Source: Thermodesulfatator sp. (lineage in GTDB: Bacteria > Desulfobacterota > Thermodesulfobacteria > Thermodesulfobacteriales > Thermodesulfobacteriaceae). Taken from it: 24,617 nucleotides of DNA. The stretch is taken from assembly GCA_003978075.1 (NCBI GenBank), contig QOAM01000093.1, positions 1 to 24,617 of the forward strand, read 5' to 3'. The notes under the pieces were generated by a model, which worked only from the letters and a program-made list of their open reading frames with translations, was not told where the DNA came from and ran no database searches. This document shows positions 14,458-21,839 of the stretch, piece after piece. The translations under genes and the position numbers were made by a program. The stretch's first letter is position 1; every line of letters starts with the position of its first letter.

Positions 14458-15096
14458 TCAAAAAAAGCCCTTTTCCTGCAAAAATTGGAGGCTCAGCCCT
14501 CTTTCGCGGTAAGGGTGCAAAAATTTCTCCACATATTTGGCCAGGAGGTCGGCCTCCAGGTTCACCCGATCTCCCGGGCGCCGAAGGCCCAGGGTGGTGA
14601 GGCGGGCCGTGTGAGGAATGATGGCCAGCTCGAAGACCCGCCCCTGTACCCGGTTTACGGTAAGACTCACTCCATCTACGGCTACCGAGCCCTTTTCCAC
14701 CAAATAACGGGCCACCTCCTCCGGGGCCTCGATACACAGGAAAAAGAATTCTCCCGTCTCCCGTCTTTCCACCACCCGCCCCACTCCGTCTACATGCCCG
14801 GTCACCAGGTGGCCCCCTAAGCGATCCCCAAAACGCAAGGCCCGCTCGAGATTTACCGGATCCCCTCGACGCAACTCTCCTAAGGTAGTCCGGGAAAGGG
14901 TCTCCGGGGAAACCATGACCTCAAAGGCCTCGGGGCGGATGCGGGTTACGGTGAGACAGGCCCCGTTTATGGCCACGCTCTCTCCCACGGCCAACTCTTC
15001 TAAAGGGAAAGGGGGGCTGAGCACCAGAAGCGCTCCAGTGCTCTCCCGCCGGAGTTCTCGTACCCGGCCCAGGCCCTCCACCAGCCCCGTAAACAT
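14458..15096 (-). CDS. ribE: Riboflavin synthase, alpha subunit
   Basis: The enzyme dismutates two 6,7-dimethyl-8-ribityllumazine molecules to riboflavin. The 212-residue protein shows the two repeated lumazine-binding barrels: MFTGLVEGLGRVREL with NGACLTVT in the first, and GHVDGVGRVVER with VDGVSLTVN in the second. The ATG at 15096 has an AGGA ribosome site and gives the typical MFTG start, so the longer open frame upstream is rejected. No other rib genes and no FMN riboswitch are adjacent. It sits five bases after the CGGC-like gene and directly abuts scpB. Confidence 0.96.
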   Translation of the reverse strand: MFTGLVEGLGRVRELRRESTGALLVLSPPFPLEELAVGESVAINGACLTVTRIRPEAFEVMVSPETLSRTTLGELRRGDPVNLERALRFGDRLGGHLVTGHVDGVGRVVERRETGEFFFLCIEAPEEVARYLVEKGSVAVDGVSLTVNRVQGRVFELAIIPHTARLTTLGLRRPGDRVNLEADLLAKYVEKFLHPYRERGLSLQFLQEKGFF

Positions 15097-15101
15097 TTTT
15101 C

Positions 15102-15449
15102 CTAATCTAGATCGTGGGTCCCCAGCACCACCTCGGCCCCGGTCTTTTCCTTGATCATCTGCACTAATTGGTCCAGGTCGTGATTTTTGCAGTCCGGTTT
15201 GGCCTTGACCAGGCAATTGGTAAGATGCACCACCTCAAAGCCGGTCTTCTCCTTGGCCATAGCGATGTTACCCACCAGGCTCCGGCCCGGACACCTGCAC
15301 TTCAAGAACCCCATAACCTTGACCTCATCGGCATACTGGGCAAAAGGCCCCTTCTTCTCCGCCGCCGAGGAGAGACATTTCCAATCCGCCACACAGGGAT
15401 GGGAAGTATCCGCATAGGCGCCGCAAGCCACGATAAGCACTTTAGGCAC
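15102..15449 (-). CDS. CGGC-domain-like small cysteine-rich protein
   Basis: The 115-residue protein resembles the CGGC domain family (PF08821-like), thought to bind metal. It has an N-terminal strand with a cysteine (VLIVACGAYADTSHPC), KCRCPGRSLVGNI at 50-62, VVHLTNCLVKAKPDCKNH at 73-90 and the C-terminal EKTGAEVVLGTHD at 101-113. The signature that names the family, CGGC followed by PGR, reads K-CRC-PGR here, so the two glycines are replaced and the cysteines shift. Seven cysteines (9, 19, 25, 51, 53, 79, 87) and several histidines remain. The GTG start at 15449 has AAAGGAGA upstream. It lies 32 bases after prmA. Function is unknown; metal or Fe-S binding is a guess. Confidence 0.75.
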   Translation of the reverse strand: MPKVLIVACGAYADTSHPCVADWKCLSSAAEKKGPFAQYADEVKVMGFLKCRCPGRSLVGNIAMAKEKTGFEVVHLTNCLVKAKPDCKNHDLDQLVQMIKEKTGAEVVLGTHDLD

Positions 15450-15481
15450 GACCTATCTCCTTTCCTTTTGGACCTTAAAAA

Positions 15482-16330
15482 CTAACCCTTTCCCCAGATC
15501 AGGGCAAGAAATCCCCACTCCTCCCGCTCGCGCACCTTAAGGAGTTTAAATCTCAAGGGGAGGTAGGTCTCCAGCATTTCCGGGATCTCTTGGGCTAGAA
15601 AGCCGGAAAGAAGGAGGCGTCCTCCGGGAAGGAGATGCTCCGCCAGCTCCTGAGCTAGGATTTTCAAGTCCCAAGCAGAGATATTGGCCAACACCAGGTG
15701 GTATTTCCCCAGGTGTTTCTTCAAGGGCTCGGTGGAAAAGGTGAGCTCCAGACCGTTCAGGGCCGCGTTCCGTCGAGCCTCTTCCACCGCTACCGGATCC
15801 ACATCCAGCCCCACCACCCGCCGGGCCCCGAGCTTAGCGGCAGCCAGGGCCAGAATTCCGCTTCCGGTCCCCACATCCAGGACCGTAGGCCAGAGGCCCT
15901 CCTGGAAATGCTCTTCCAAGGCCTCCAAGATCAGGGCCGTGGAGGGATGCTGACCGGTGCCAAAGGCCTGCCCGGGATCGATCACGATCTCTATCTCTCC
16001 CGGCCCGGTCTTTCCCCTGGCCCAGGGAGGGACGATCCAAAGGCTCCGCCCCACCCGCAGGGGCCGAAAGCTTTCCCGAAACTTCTGGCTCCAGTCCTCC
16101 ACCTGGCACTGGTCCACCCGCCTGAGGGAAAACCCGAGTCTAGAGGCCTCTTCTCCAAAACGGGCCACCTCCTCGGGGTCTTTCAGAAAAAAGACCGCCT
16201 CTAAGGGATCTTCTGTAAGGATCCAGGCCCCGCCCCAGCTTTCCACCAAGAGGGGCAAACCCTCCTCTAGAGCCTCCTGCGGCCCTTGGACTTCTACCTT
16301 CAGCAGCGTTTGAGTTTGTCCCGCCTTCAT
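15482..16330 (-). CDS. prmA: Ribosomal protein L11 methyltransferase
   Basis: PrmA trimethylates amino groups of ribosomal protein L11. The 282-residue protein has the N-terminal ferredoxin-like substrate-binding domain (about 1-90), a linker with SQKFRESFRPLRVG, the family-specific DPGQAFGTGQHPST (118-131), the SAM motif LDVGTGSGILALAAAKLGA (151-169), DVDPVAVEEARRNAALNG and the LANISAWDLKILAQEL region of the active site. The ATG at 16330 has no evident ribosome site, and the best promoter would start transcription within a few bases of it, so the mRNA may be nearly leaderless. It heads the unit running to cutA and is divergent from the FlgT-C/VCBS gene. Confidence 0.95.
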   Translation of the reverse strand: MKAGQTQTLLKVEVQGPQEALEEGLPLLVESWGGAWILTEDPLEAVFFLKDPEEVARFGEEASRLGFSLRRVDQCQVEDWSQKFRESFRPLRVGRSLWIVPPWARGKTGPGEIEIVIDPGQAFGTGQHPSTALILEALEEHFQEGLWPTVLDVGTGSGILALAAAKLGARRVVGLDVDPVAVEEARRNAALNGLELTFSTEPLKKHLGKYHLVLANISAWDLKILAQELAEHLLPGGRLLLSGFLAQEIPEMLETYLPLRFKLLKVREREEWGFLALIWGKG

Positions 16331-16340
16331 GGTAGAGATT

Positions 16341-16370
16341 AGGATAGCCTGTTCCGAAAGTCTGTGCCAA
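16341..16370 (-). promoter_or_regulatory. Candidate promoter for the prmA operon
   Basis: On the minus strand TTGGCA (16370-16365), an 18-base spacer and TATCCT (16346-16341). The predicted start is 3-5 bases before the prmA ATG. On the plus strand a weaker TTGTCC (16316-16321), 18 bases, TAGGAT (16340-16345) would overlap it and serve the divergent gene at 16396. Confidence 0.4.
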
Positions 16371-16395
16371 GGGTAAACGCCTAAAGGAGCCCGAG

Positions 16396-18165
16396 ATGAA
16401 AAAAGGCCTGGGTCGCGTAATCCCTCTTTTTTTTGTCTGGCTGTTCCTCCTGGGGGCCCCCCTTTACCCAGCCCTCCCTCCGGAGGTCTCCAGAGATCTT
16501 TCCCCGCTTTCCGCCTTGGTCATCGGTCTCGACGGCAACAACATCATCCTGGACCATGGACGGGCTCAAGGGGTCCGCTTGGGAGATCTCTTTACGGTTT
16601 ACCGTCGGGGCAGACCGGTGGTCCATCCTCGGACCAAGAAGGTCTTGGGCTATCTCAAAGAACCCGTGGCCTTGGCAGAGGTGATTCAACTGGAAGAAAA
16701 TTTCGCTACGGCCCGTATCCTGAGACGCAAAGGGGAGTTTCCGATCCCCACCACGGCTGTGCGCTATGGAGACCTTAAGATCCTGGTCTTGGGACCGGCC
16801 CTGAAAAATTATCTTCCAGACCTGGAGAGCCTCCTCCCCTCAGCCCATCTCCTTCCCCGTCCAGAGCTTACCCTAGGGGCCCTCTCGCCGGCTGAGTTAG
16901 CCCGCGAGGAGGTGGCCTTGGTCCTTTATCTCACTCCTGGGGAACTCCGGGTTTACGGCCCCTCCCTTCATTTGAAACGCGTCTATGCCCTTCCTCGCTT
17001 GATCCCTCCTTCTCCTCCGCGTCCCGCCCCCTCAGCCCCTGCTCCGGCTCCTTCTCCTCCCCCGCCGGCTCCCAGGCCTTCAGCGGCTCCCTCACCGGCT
17101 CGAGCGCCCTCCCCAACCCCGATGGCTGCTGCTCCTAGGCCTCCGGCCCGCGGCCCCTATCCCTACACCACCCTAATCTACACCCAGCCCCAGGCCCCGG
17201 TCTTCCGCCGTCTGGGTCGCTTCCCCCAAGTGGTGGTGGACTTGGAGGTGGCGGATCTCGACGGGGACGGGACCTTGGAGGTGGTCTACCTTACCCCTGA
17301 GGCCCTCTTCATCTCCCGCTATCGCCAACCCTCTCCCCCCTTGCGCTACAATCTTTCCGGCTTTGTAAAGCCTCTAAGTTTTTCCCTAGGCCCCCGGGGC
17401 TGGATAGCCCTCAACCTCTACGAGGAAGGTCGGGGTATGCGCAGCGCTCTCCTCCACTACGATGGCCGCAACCTTGAAGCCCCCATCCAGAATCAAAATC
17501 TCATCCTCTCTTTTGCGGACTTCAACGGAGACGGCCAAAGAGAGGTCCTCTTGGGACAGACCTTCTCCGAAGAAAACTTCTTCGGTTCCCGGGTTTACAT
17601 CCTCAAGCGGGAAGGCCAGCGTTTGCGTTTGGACAAAGAGCTCAAGGTCCCCGAGGGCTTCCGCCTGGTAGGAGGCACCTTCGTGGACCTCGACGGAGAC
17701 GGGTACCTGGAGACGGTCTTTCTGGATGAAGGTCACAAACTCGAGGTCTATAAGTACACACGCAAGCTCTGGGCCTCCTCCCAAAAGGTAGGGGGTAGCC
17801 TTTACGGTCTCCGTTTTCGCAGGACCAGCCTCTCCCCCCCGCAAATCATCTCCGCCGAAGTGAACTTCATAACTCTGGACTTGAACGGCGACGGGAGAAA
17901 GGAGCTCCTTTTCGTCCACAACCACAGCGCCCACCACGACATCCTGCCGGGTATCCCGGCCTACACCGCGGGGGAAGTCATGGTCCTCTCCTGGGGAGCA
18001 GCAGGGCTGGAACTTCGTCCTTACTCGGGAAAATTCGAGGGTGTCCTCCAGGGGTTGAGCCTGGTGGGGCGGGAACTTTGGGTGGCTCTGGTCAAGGGTA
18101 ATCCCTTTACCCAAGAAGGAGAGACCTATCTCCTGGCCCTGCCTTTACAGCCCCTTACTCGATAA
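16396..18165 (+). CDS. Secreted protein: FlgT-C-like domain, Pro/Ala linker and VCBS/FG-GAP-type calcium-motif repeats
   Basis: The 589-residue protein begins with a signal peptide (MKKGLGRVIPLFFVWLFLLG, likely cleaved near residue 26). Residues about 38-110 (VIGLDGNNIILDHGRAQGVR and the following VYRRGRPVVHPRTKKVLGYL) resemble the C-terminal domain of FlgT. A Pro/Ala/Ser-rich linker covers about 200-255. The rest contains four D-x-[DN]-G-D-G motifs at about 287 (DLDGDGTLEVVYL), 375 (DFNGDGQREVLLG), 431 (DLDGDGYLETVFL) and 495 (DLNGDGRKELLFV). These are typical of VCBS/FG-GAP propeller repeats that bind calcium. It is probably exported to the periplasm or cell surface. The ATG has AAAGGAG six bases upstream. 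It ends with an 11-base overlap on the facing ATP-grasp gene. The precise role is not known. Confidence 0.85.
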   Translation: MKKGLGRVIPLFFVWLFLLGAPLYPALPPEVSRDLSPLSALVIGLDGNNIILDHGRAQGVRLGDLFTVYRRGRPVVHPRTKKVLGYLKEPVALAEVIQLEENFATARILRRKGEFPIPTTAVRYGDLKILVLGPALKNYLPDLESLLPSAHLLPRPELTLGALSPAELAREEVALVLYLTPGELRVYGPSLHLKRVYALPRLIPPSPPRPAPSAPAPAPSPPPPAPRPSAAPSPARAPSPTPMAAAPRPPARGPYPYTTLIYTQPQAPVFRRLGRFPQVVVDLEVADLDGDGTLEVVYLTPEALFISRYRQPSPPLRYNLSGFVKPLSFSLGPRGWIALNLYEEGRGMRSALLHYDGRNLEAPIQNQNLILSFADFNGDGQREVLLGQTFSEENFFGSRVYILKREGQRLRLDKELKVPEGFRLVGGTFVDLDGDGYLETVFLDEGHKLEVYKYTRKLWASSQKVGGSLYGLRFRRTSLSPPQIISAEVNFITLDLNGDGRKELLFVHNHSAHHDILPGIPAYTAGEVMVLSWGAAGLELRPYSGKFEGVLQGLSLVGRELWVALVKGNPFTQEGETYLLALPLQPLTR

Positions 18166-18946
18166 TCTGGGCCTCAGGACGTCGGGCGAGCCAATCCCTC
18201 AAGAAGCTCTCCTTCAAGGCGGAAAGCCTCTTCTCGTAGGTCTCTTGGGTTAAACAAGCCCCTTTCAAGCCTCCGCGAAGGTTGATCTCCGAAAGATAGG
18301 GTCCGCCCTCTTCGGTATAGACCAGGTCCAGGTGGGCATAAGGAAACCGCCCCCGAACCATGACCCTCTGACAAAACTCCCGCTCGGCTTCGGAGAGCGC
18401 ATAAGGACGGGCTTTAGCCCCAAAGTAGAGGTTGTTCCGAAAGCCGTGAGGATTTTCCCGGAGATAGGCCTCCACATAGTCTCCTAACACGATCACCCGG
18501 ATATCCCGCCATTGCCGAAAACGGGGCTGAAGCACAAAGGGATAGGCCAAGGGTTCGCGCCCCGCATGGTTGTAAACCTCCTCCACATTTGACCAGAGGT
18601 GAATGCCCAGCCCGCAATTGGCCCGATCTTCCTTGCTCACCACCTCTTGCACACCCATCCTTTCGTAAAGGGCCACGGCCCTCAAGAGATCATGGCGATC
18701 GTAGATGGCCAGGGTATGCGGAGGCATAAACTCGCGCAAGATGGCGGCTTGAAGACACTTGGATCGGGCCAGGGCCTGCGAAAGGAGAGAGGGGAAGGCC
18801 TCCACTCCTCGAAGGGCCAGATCTAGGAACAAGCCCTCCTCCCCCCGCTTGAAACCGAGAGACACAAGTAGAAGATCACCGCCTCGCAGTTCCTCAAAGC
18901 GGGCCCGCAAAGCCCGATTGGAGAGGATGACCCACGGAGGGCGCAT
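18155..18946 (-). CDS. ATP-grasp (RimK-like) ligase family protein
   Basis: The 263-residue protein has the ATP-grasp pattern: a lysine-bearing strand and glycine loop (VVSKEDRANCGLGIHLW, 103-118), DIRVIVLGDYVEAYLREN (148-165) with the FRNNLYFG segment, and the metal ligands in HLDLVY (D207) and SEINLRGGLKGA (E220, N222). ATP-grasp enzymes join a carboxylate to an amine through an acyl phosphate, as in RimK, glutathione synthetase or LysX. The acceptor here is unknown. The ATG at 18946 shares one base with the stop of the zinc-ribbon gene (TGATG), so the two are translationally coupled. I prefer it to the TTG one codon earlier. It is shorter than many RimK proteins, mostly in the N-terminal domain. 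Confidence 0.85.
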   Translation of the reverse strand: MRPPWVILSNRALRARFEELRGGDLLLVSLGFKRGEEGLFLDLALRGVEAFPSLLSQALARSKCLQAAILREFMPPHTLAIYDRHDLLRAVALYERMGVQEVVSKEDRANCGLGIHLWSNVEEVYNHAGREPLAYPFVLQPRFRQWRDIRVIVLGDYVEAYLRENPHGFRNNLYFGAKARPYALSEAEREFCQRVMVRGRFPYAHLDLVYTEEGGPYLSEINLRGGLKGACLTQETYEKRLSALKESFLRDWLARRPEAQIIE

Positions 18947-19218
18947 CAAAGCCGATCACGTAGGTGGGAAAGATCCGCCTGACACCTTCCACAATAAAAT
19001 TTCACTGCTCCAGCCTCCAAGCTTTCATCTAAAGGCACGAATGTCCCGTCCTCGTTTTGAAGATAGTGCACCACCATCAGGGCGTTCTCCGCCACCTCGT
19101 AAAACTCCTCCTGATTGCCGCAGTAGGGACAGACGATCTTCTCCCGCACCAAAACCCTTACCGGTTTGCGTGCTACGATCCGATGGCGTCGTTCGTTAGG
19201 GCTGGGAATCTTAGGCAT
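18946..19218 (-). CDS. Small zinc-ribbon protein coupled to the ATP-grasp gene
   Basis: The 90-residue protein has a basic N-terminus (MPKIPSPNERRHRIVARKPV), then C30-x2-C33 (CPYCGN) and C76-x2-C79 (CGRC), a four-cysteine ribbon with a 42-residue insert (FYEVAENALMVVHYLQNEDG). It ends DLSHLRDRL. The ATG at 19218 has a strong GGAGGAAGG ribosome site; the longer frame upstream lies in the PEBP gene and is rejected. The protein is not LysW, since it lacks the acidic tail and is longer. Its stop overlaps the ATP-grasp start. It may be a substrate, carrier or regulator for that enzyme, or an RNA-binding protein; the sequence does not decide. Confidence 0.8.
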   Translation of the reverse strand: MPKIPSPNERRHRIVARKPVRVLVREKIVCPYCGNQEEFYEVAENALMVVHYLQNEDGTFVPLDESLEAGAVKFYCGRCQADLSHLRDRL

Positions 19219-19228
19219 CCTTCCTCCT

Positions 19229-19765
19229 CTACCTCTCATAATAAGCCGTAAAGGAGGCCTTGGCCAAAACATGCCCTTTAAGATATCGTTCTATCTCCGC
19301 CCAGGAAGGCCTCTCCGGAAGGTTGGCCCGGGGCACATCCAAGGCGTAGAGAACAAAGTGGTAAGGATGAGGCCCTGTACCCGGAGGGGGCTGAGGGCCG
19401 CCCCAGCCAGAAAAGCCGTAAGAATTTACCAGTTCTCGCGCTCCAGAGGGCAATCTTCCTCCAGAGACCCCCTCGGGAAGCTCTCGCACCTCCGGGGAGA
19501 TATCGACCACTATCCAGTGAATCCAGTTGCGGGCCACGGGATGGGTGTCCACGCAGACCAAGACCAGAGAGCGAGCCTGGCCAGGGACTCCTTCCCACTG
19601 AAGAGGCGGGGAGAGGTTCTCCCCCCCAATGGCCCGCATCACATATTTCTTGGGGATGAACCCTTCGGCAGGGATAGCCGGAGACCAGATCTTCATGGCC
19701 CACCCTCCTTCCCAAGATCCTCCTACAAGGAGGAGACTGCAGAAGAGAAAAAGTCCTCTCAGCAT
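19229..19765 (-). CDS. YbhB/YbcL-type phosphatidylethanolamine-binding protein (PEBP) family, probably exported
   Basis: The mature part (from MKIWSPAIPAEGFIPKKYV) has the bacterial PEBP landmarks: NLSPPLQWEGVPGQARSLVL, WIHWIVVDIS, the GWGGPQPPPGTGPHPYHF ligand-binding signature and the closing FVLYALDV. The full 178-residue reading from the ATG at 19765 adds 23 residues with a hydrophobic run (LFLFCSLLLVGG) ending GWA, a plausible signal peptide. However, the internal ATG at 19696 has a far better ribosome site (AAGGAGGG, about six bases away), which would give a cytoplasmic form of 155 aa. The bacterial family's biochemical function is not settled. It stands after the atp terminator and ten bases before the zinc-ribbon gene, as first gene of a likely three-gene unit. 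Confidence 0.9.
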   Translation of the reverse strand: MLRGLFLFCSLLLVGGSWEGGWAMKIWSPAIPAEGFIPKKYVMRAIGGENLSPPLQWEGVPGQARSLVLVCVDTHPVARNWIHWIVVDISPEVRELPEGVSGGRLPSGARELVNSYGFSGWGGPQPPPGTGPHPYHFVLYALDVPRANLPERPSWAEIERYLKGHVLAKASFTAYYER

Positions 19766-19811
19766 ATCCCTTGCTGCCTTTTAATCGAAAACTTTCCCTT
19801 AATAATAAGAC

Positions 19812-19842
19812 AAAAAAAGAGGGGCCACAAGCAGGCCCCTCT
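19812..19842 (-). terminator. Intrinsic terminator of the atp operon
   Basis: On the minus strand AGAGGGGCC (19842-19834), a seven-base loop and GGCCCCTCT (19826-19818) are followed by a run of seven Ts (19818-19812). The stem is perfect and lies 30 bases after the atpC stop. It is the only clear intrinsic terminator in the window. Confidence 0.92.
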
Positions 19843-19872
19843 CTTCAAGCCTCCTATTTTTCTTTCACCACT

Positions 19873-20301
19873 TTAACGCGGATGTCCTGCTTTAGCCCTT
19901 TCAGCCAGGGCGATACGCGTCAAAGCCCGTTGCAAGGCCGCCCGCGCCCGCGCCTCGGCCACACGGTCTCCCTTGGCCTGAGCCTCCTGCAAGCGCCTTT
20001 CCGCCCGCTCTTTAGCCCGCAAAGCCCGCTCCACATCTATCTCATAAGCCCGCTCCGCAGCCTCGATGAGAAAGGTAACCTTCTTCCCCGTGACCTCACA
20101 AAAGCCCCCGGAAAGAGCCACCCATTCCTCACGGTCTCCCACCCGGTAGTGAAGCGGGCCGATCTTTATCCCCGCCAGCATGGGGGCGTGCCCAGCCATC
20201 ACTCCGAACTCTCCGGCCACCCCCGGCGCCGTGACAATATCCACTTCTTCACTTACCACTACCCGGTCTGGGGTTACAATCTCGAGAAAAATCCGGGCCA
20301 T
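19873..20301 (-). CDS. atpC: ATP synthase F1 subunit epsilon
   Basis: Epsilon is part of the central stalk and its C-terminal helices can inhibit ATP hydrolysis. The 142-residue protein has the N-terminal beta-sandwich (FLEIVTPDRVVV, PGVAGEFGVMAGHAPML, SGGFCEV) and a C-terminal helical hairpin rich in Arg, Ala and Glu (about 92-138). Length is normal. It starts two bases after the atpD stop and is the last gene before the terminator. Confidence 0.96.
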   Translation of the reverse strand: MARIFLEIVTPDRVVVSEEVDIVTAPGVAGEFGVMAGHAPMLAGIKIGPLHYRVGDREEWVALSGGFCEVTGKKVTFLIEAAERAYEIDVERALRAKERAERRLQEAQAKGDRVAEARARAALQRALTRIALAERAKAGHPR

Positions 20302-20303
20302 CT

Positions 20304-21761
20304 TTAGCCTCCCGCGGCCATCTGCTTGGCCTTCTCCACCGCCTCCTCAATAGTACCTACCATGTAGAAGGCCTGCTCCGGAAGATCGTCGTGCTTACCC
20401 TCCAGGATCTCCTTGAAGCCACGGATGGTGTCTTCCAGCTTTACATAACGTCCGGGAGTTCCGGTGAACTGCTCCGCCACATGGAAGGGCTGGGAGAGGA
20501 AACGCTGGATTCGCCGAGCCCGGGCCACAATAATCTTGTCCTCCTCCGAAAGCTCGTCCATACCCAGAATGGCGATAATATCCTGCAGGTCCTTATAACG
20601 CTGAAGCACCTGCTGTACCTGCCGCGCCACCTGATAGTGTTCCTCGCCCAGAACATTGGGATCCAGAATTCGAGACTGCGAGTCCAAAGGATCCACCGCC
20701 GGATAAATACCCAACTCCGCAATCTGCCGCGAGAGCACCACCGTCCCGTCCAGGTGAGCAAAGGTAGTAGCCGGAGCAGGGTCGGTCAAGTCGTCAGCCG
20801 GCACATACACACACTGCACCGAAGTAATGGAACCCTTCGTGGTAGAGGTAATGCGCTCCTGCAGGGCCCCTAAGTCCGTGGCCAGGGTAGGCTGATAACC
20901 CACGGCCGAGGGAATACGGCCCAGCAGAGCCGACACCTCCGAGCCCGCCTGCGTAAACCGGAAGATATTGTCAATAAAGAGGAGCACATCCTGACCTTCC
21001 TCGTCCCGGAAGTACTCCGCCACCGTCACCCCGGTAAGCCCCACCCGGGCCCGCGCCCCCGGAGGCTCGTTCATCTGCCCGTACACCAGAGCCGCCTTGT
21101 CAATAACTCCCGAATGTTTCATCTCCAGGTAAAGATCGTTTCCCTCACGGGTCCGCTCCCCCACCCCGCAGAACACGGAAATACCTCCGTGCTCCATGGC
21201 AATGTTGTGAATCATCTCCATCATCACCACCGTCTTGCCCACTCCCGCTCCCCCGAAGGTGCCCATCTTACCTCCACGCGGGAAGGGAATGAGGAGGTCG
21301 AAGACCTTAATACCCGTCTCCAGCACACGAATATTCACATCCTGTTCCGGAAGAGAGGGAGCCGGACGGTGAATGGGATAATAAACATTGGAGACCAGAG
21401 GACCCGCCTCGTCCACTGGGTCACCCACCACATTCATGATCCGCCCCAGGGTGGACTTCCCCACCGGTACCTTAATGGGCGCCCCCGTGGCTACCACCTC
21501 CTGCCCCCGATAGAGACCGTCGGTGGTGTCCATGGCGATGGTCCGCACCACATTGTCTCCCAACTGCTGGGCCACCTCCAACACCAGGTTCCAAGGACGA
21601 TCGTCAATCGCCGGGTTGGTCACCCGCAAGGCCTCCAGAATGGCCGGTAGATACCCCGGCGAAAACTCCACATCCACCACCGCCCCCATCACCTGCACGA
21701 TACGGCCCACCGCCTTTACCTCAATCTTCTGGCCCCCGACCTCAATGACCTTTTCCGCCAT
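20304..21761 (-). CDS. atpD: ATP synthase F1 subunit beta
   Basis: Beta carries the catalytic sites of F1. The 485-residue protein has the Walker A GGAGVGKT (170-177), the catalytic-glutamate segment GVGERTREGNDLY, the Walker B region VLLFIDNIFRFTQAGSEVSA, YVPADDLTDPAPATTF and the DELSEED loop. A roughly 15-residue N-terminal extension (MAEKVIEVGGQKIEV) precedes the usual GRIVQVMGAVVDVEF. The ATG at 21761 has GGAAGGAGGAG upstream. A 78-base AT-rich gap with a well-formed promoter-like pair separates it from atpG. Nothing in the sequence tells whether the ion is H+ or Na+, which depends on subunit c outside the window. Confidence 0.98.
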   Translation of the reverse strand: MAEKVIEVGGQKIEVKAVGRIVQVMGAVVDVEFSPGYLPAILEALRVTNPAIDDRPWNLVLEVAQQLGDNVVRTIAMDTTDGLYRGQEVVATGAPIKVPVGKSTLGRIMNVVGDPVDEAGPLVSNVYYPIHRPAPSLPEQDVNIRVLETGIKVFDLLIPFPRGGKMGTFGGAGVGKTVVMMEMIHNIAMEHGGISVFCGVGERTREGNDLYLEMKHSGVIDKAALVYGQMNEPPGARARVGLTGVTVAEYFRDEEGQDVLLFIDNIFRFTQAGSEVSALLGRIPSAVGYQPTLATDLGALQERITSTTKGSITSVQCVYVPADDLTDPAPATTFAHLDGTVVLSRQIAELGIYPAVDPLDSQSRILDPNVLGEEHYQVARQVQQVLQRYKDLQDIIAILGMDELSEEDKIIVARARRIQRFLSQPFHVAEQFTGTPGRYVKLEDTIRGFKEILEGKHDDLPEQAFYMVGTIEEAVEKAKQMAAGG

Positions 21762-21794
21762 ATCTCTTACTCCTCCTTCCCCTTATTCAAAAAA

Positions 21795-21823
21795 ATTTTA
21801 CCCGCTCTTTCCACCCTTTTCAA
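21795..21823 (-). promoter_or_regulatory. Candidate internal promoter ahead of atpD
   Basis: On the minus strand TTGAAA (21823-21818), a 17-base spacer and TAAAAT (21800-21795) lie in the atpG-atpD gap. Both hexamers match the sigma-70 consensus at 5 of 6 positions. Transcription would begin near 21788, about 27 bases before the atpD ATG. Confidence 0.5.
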
Positions 21824-21839
21824 ATTTTCCCCAAGCTCC

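Noticed and set aside
18946..19218. Zinc-ribbon protein as LysW (amino-group carrier)
   Set aside because: Length, spacing between CxxC pairs and the basic C-terminus differ from LysW, and no lysine/arginine genes adjoin.
19790..19840. TTGTGG-17-TATTAT promoter for the PEBP unit
   Set aside because: Its -35 would lie inside the atp terminator stem and the match is weak; the real promoter is undecided.
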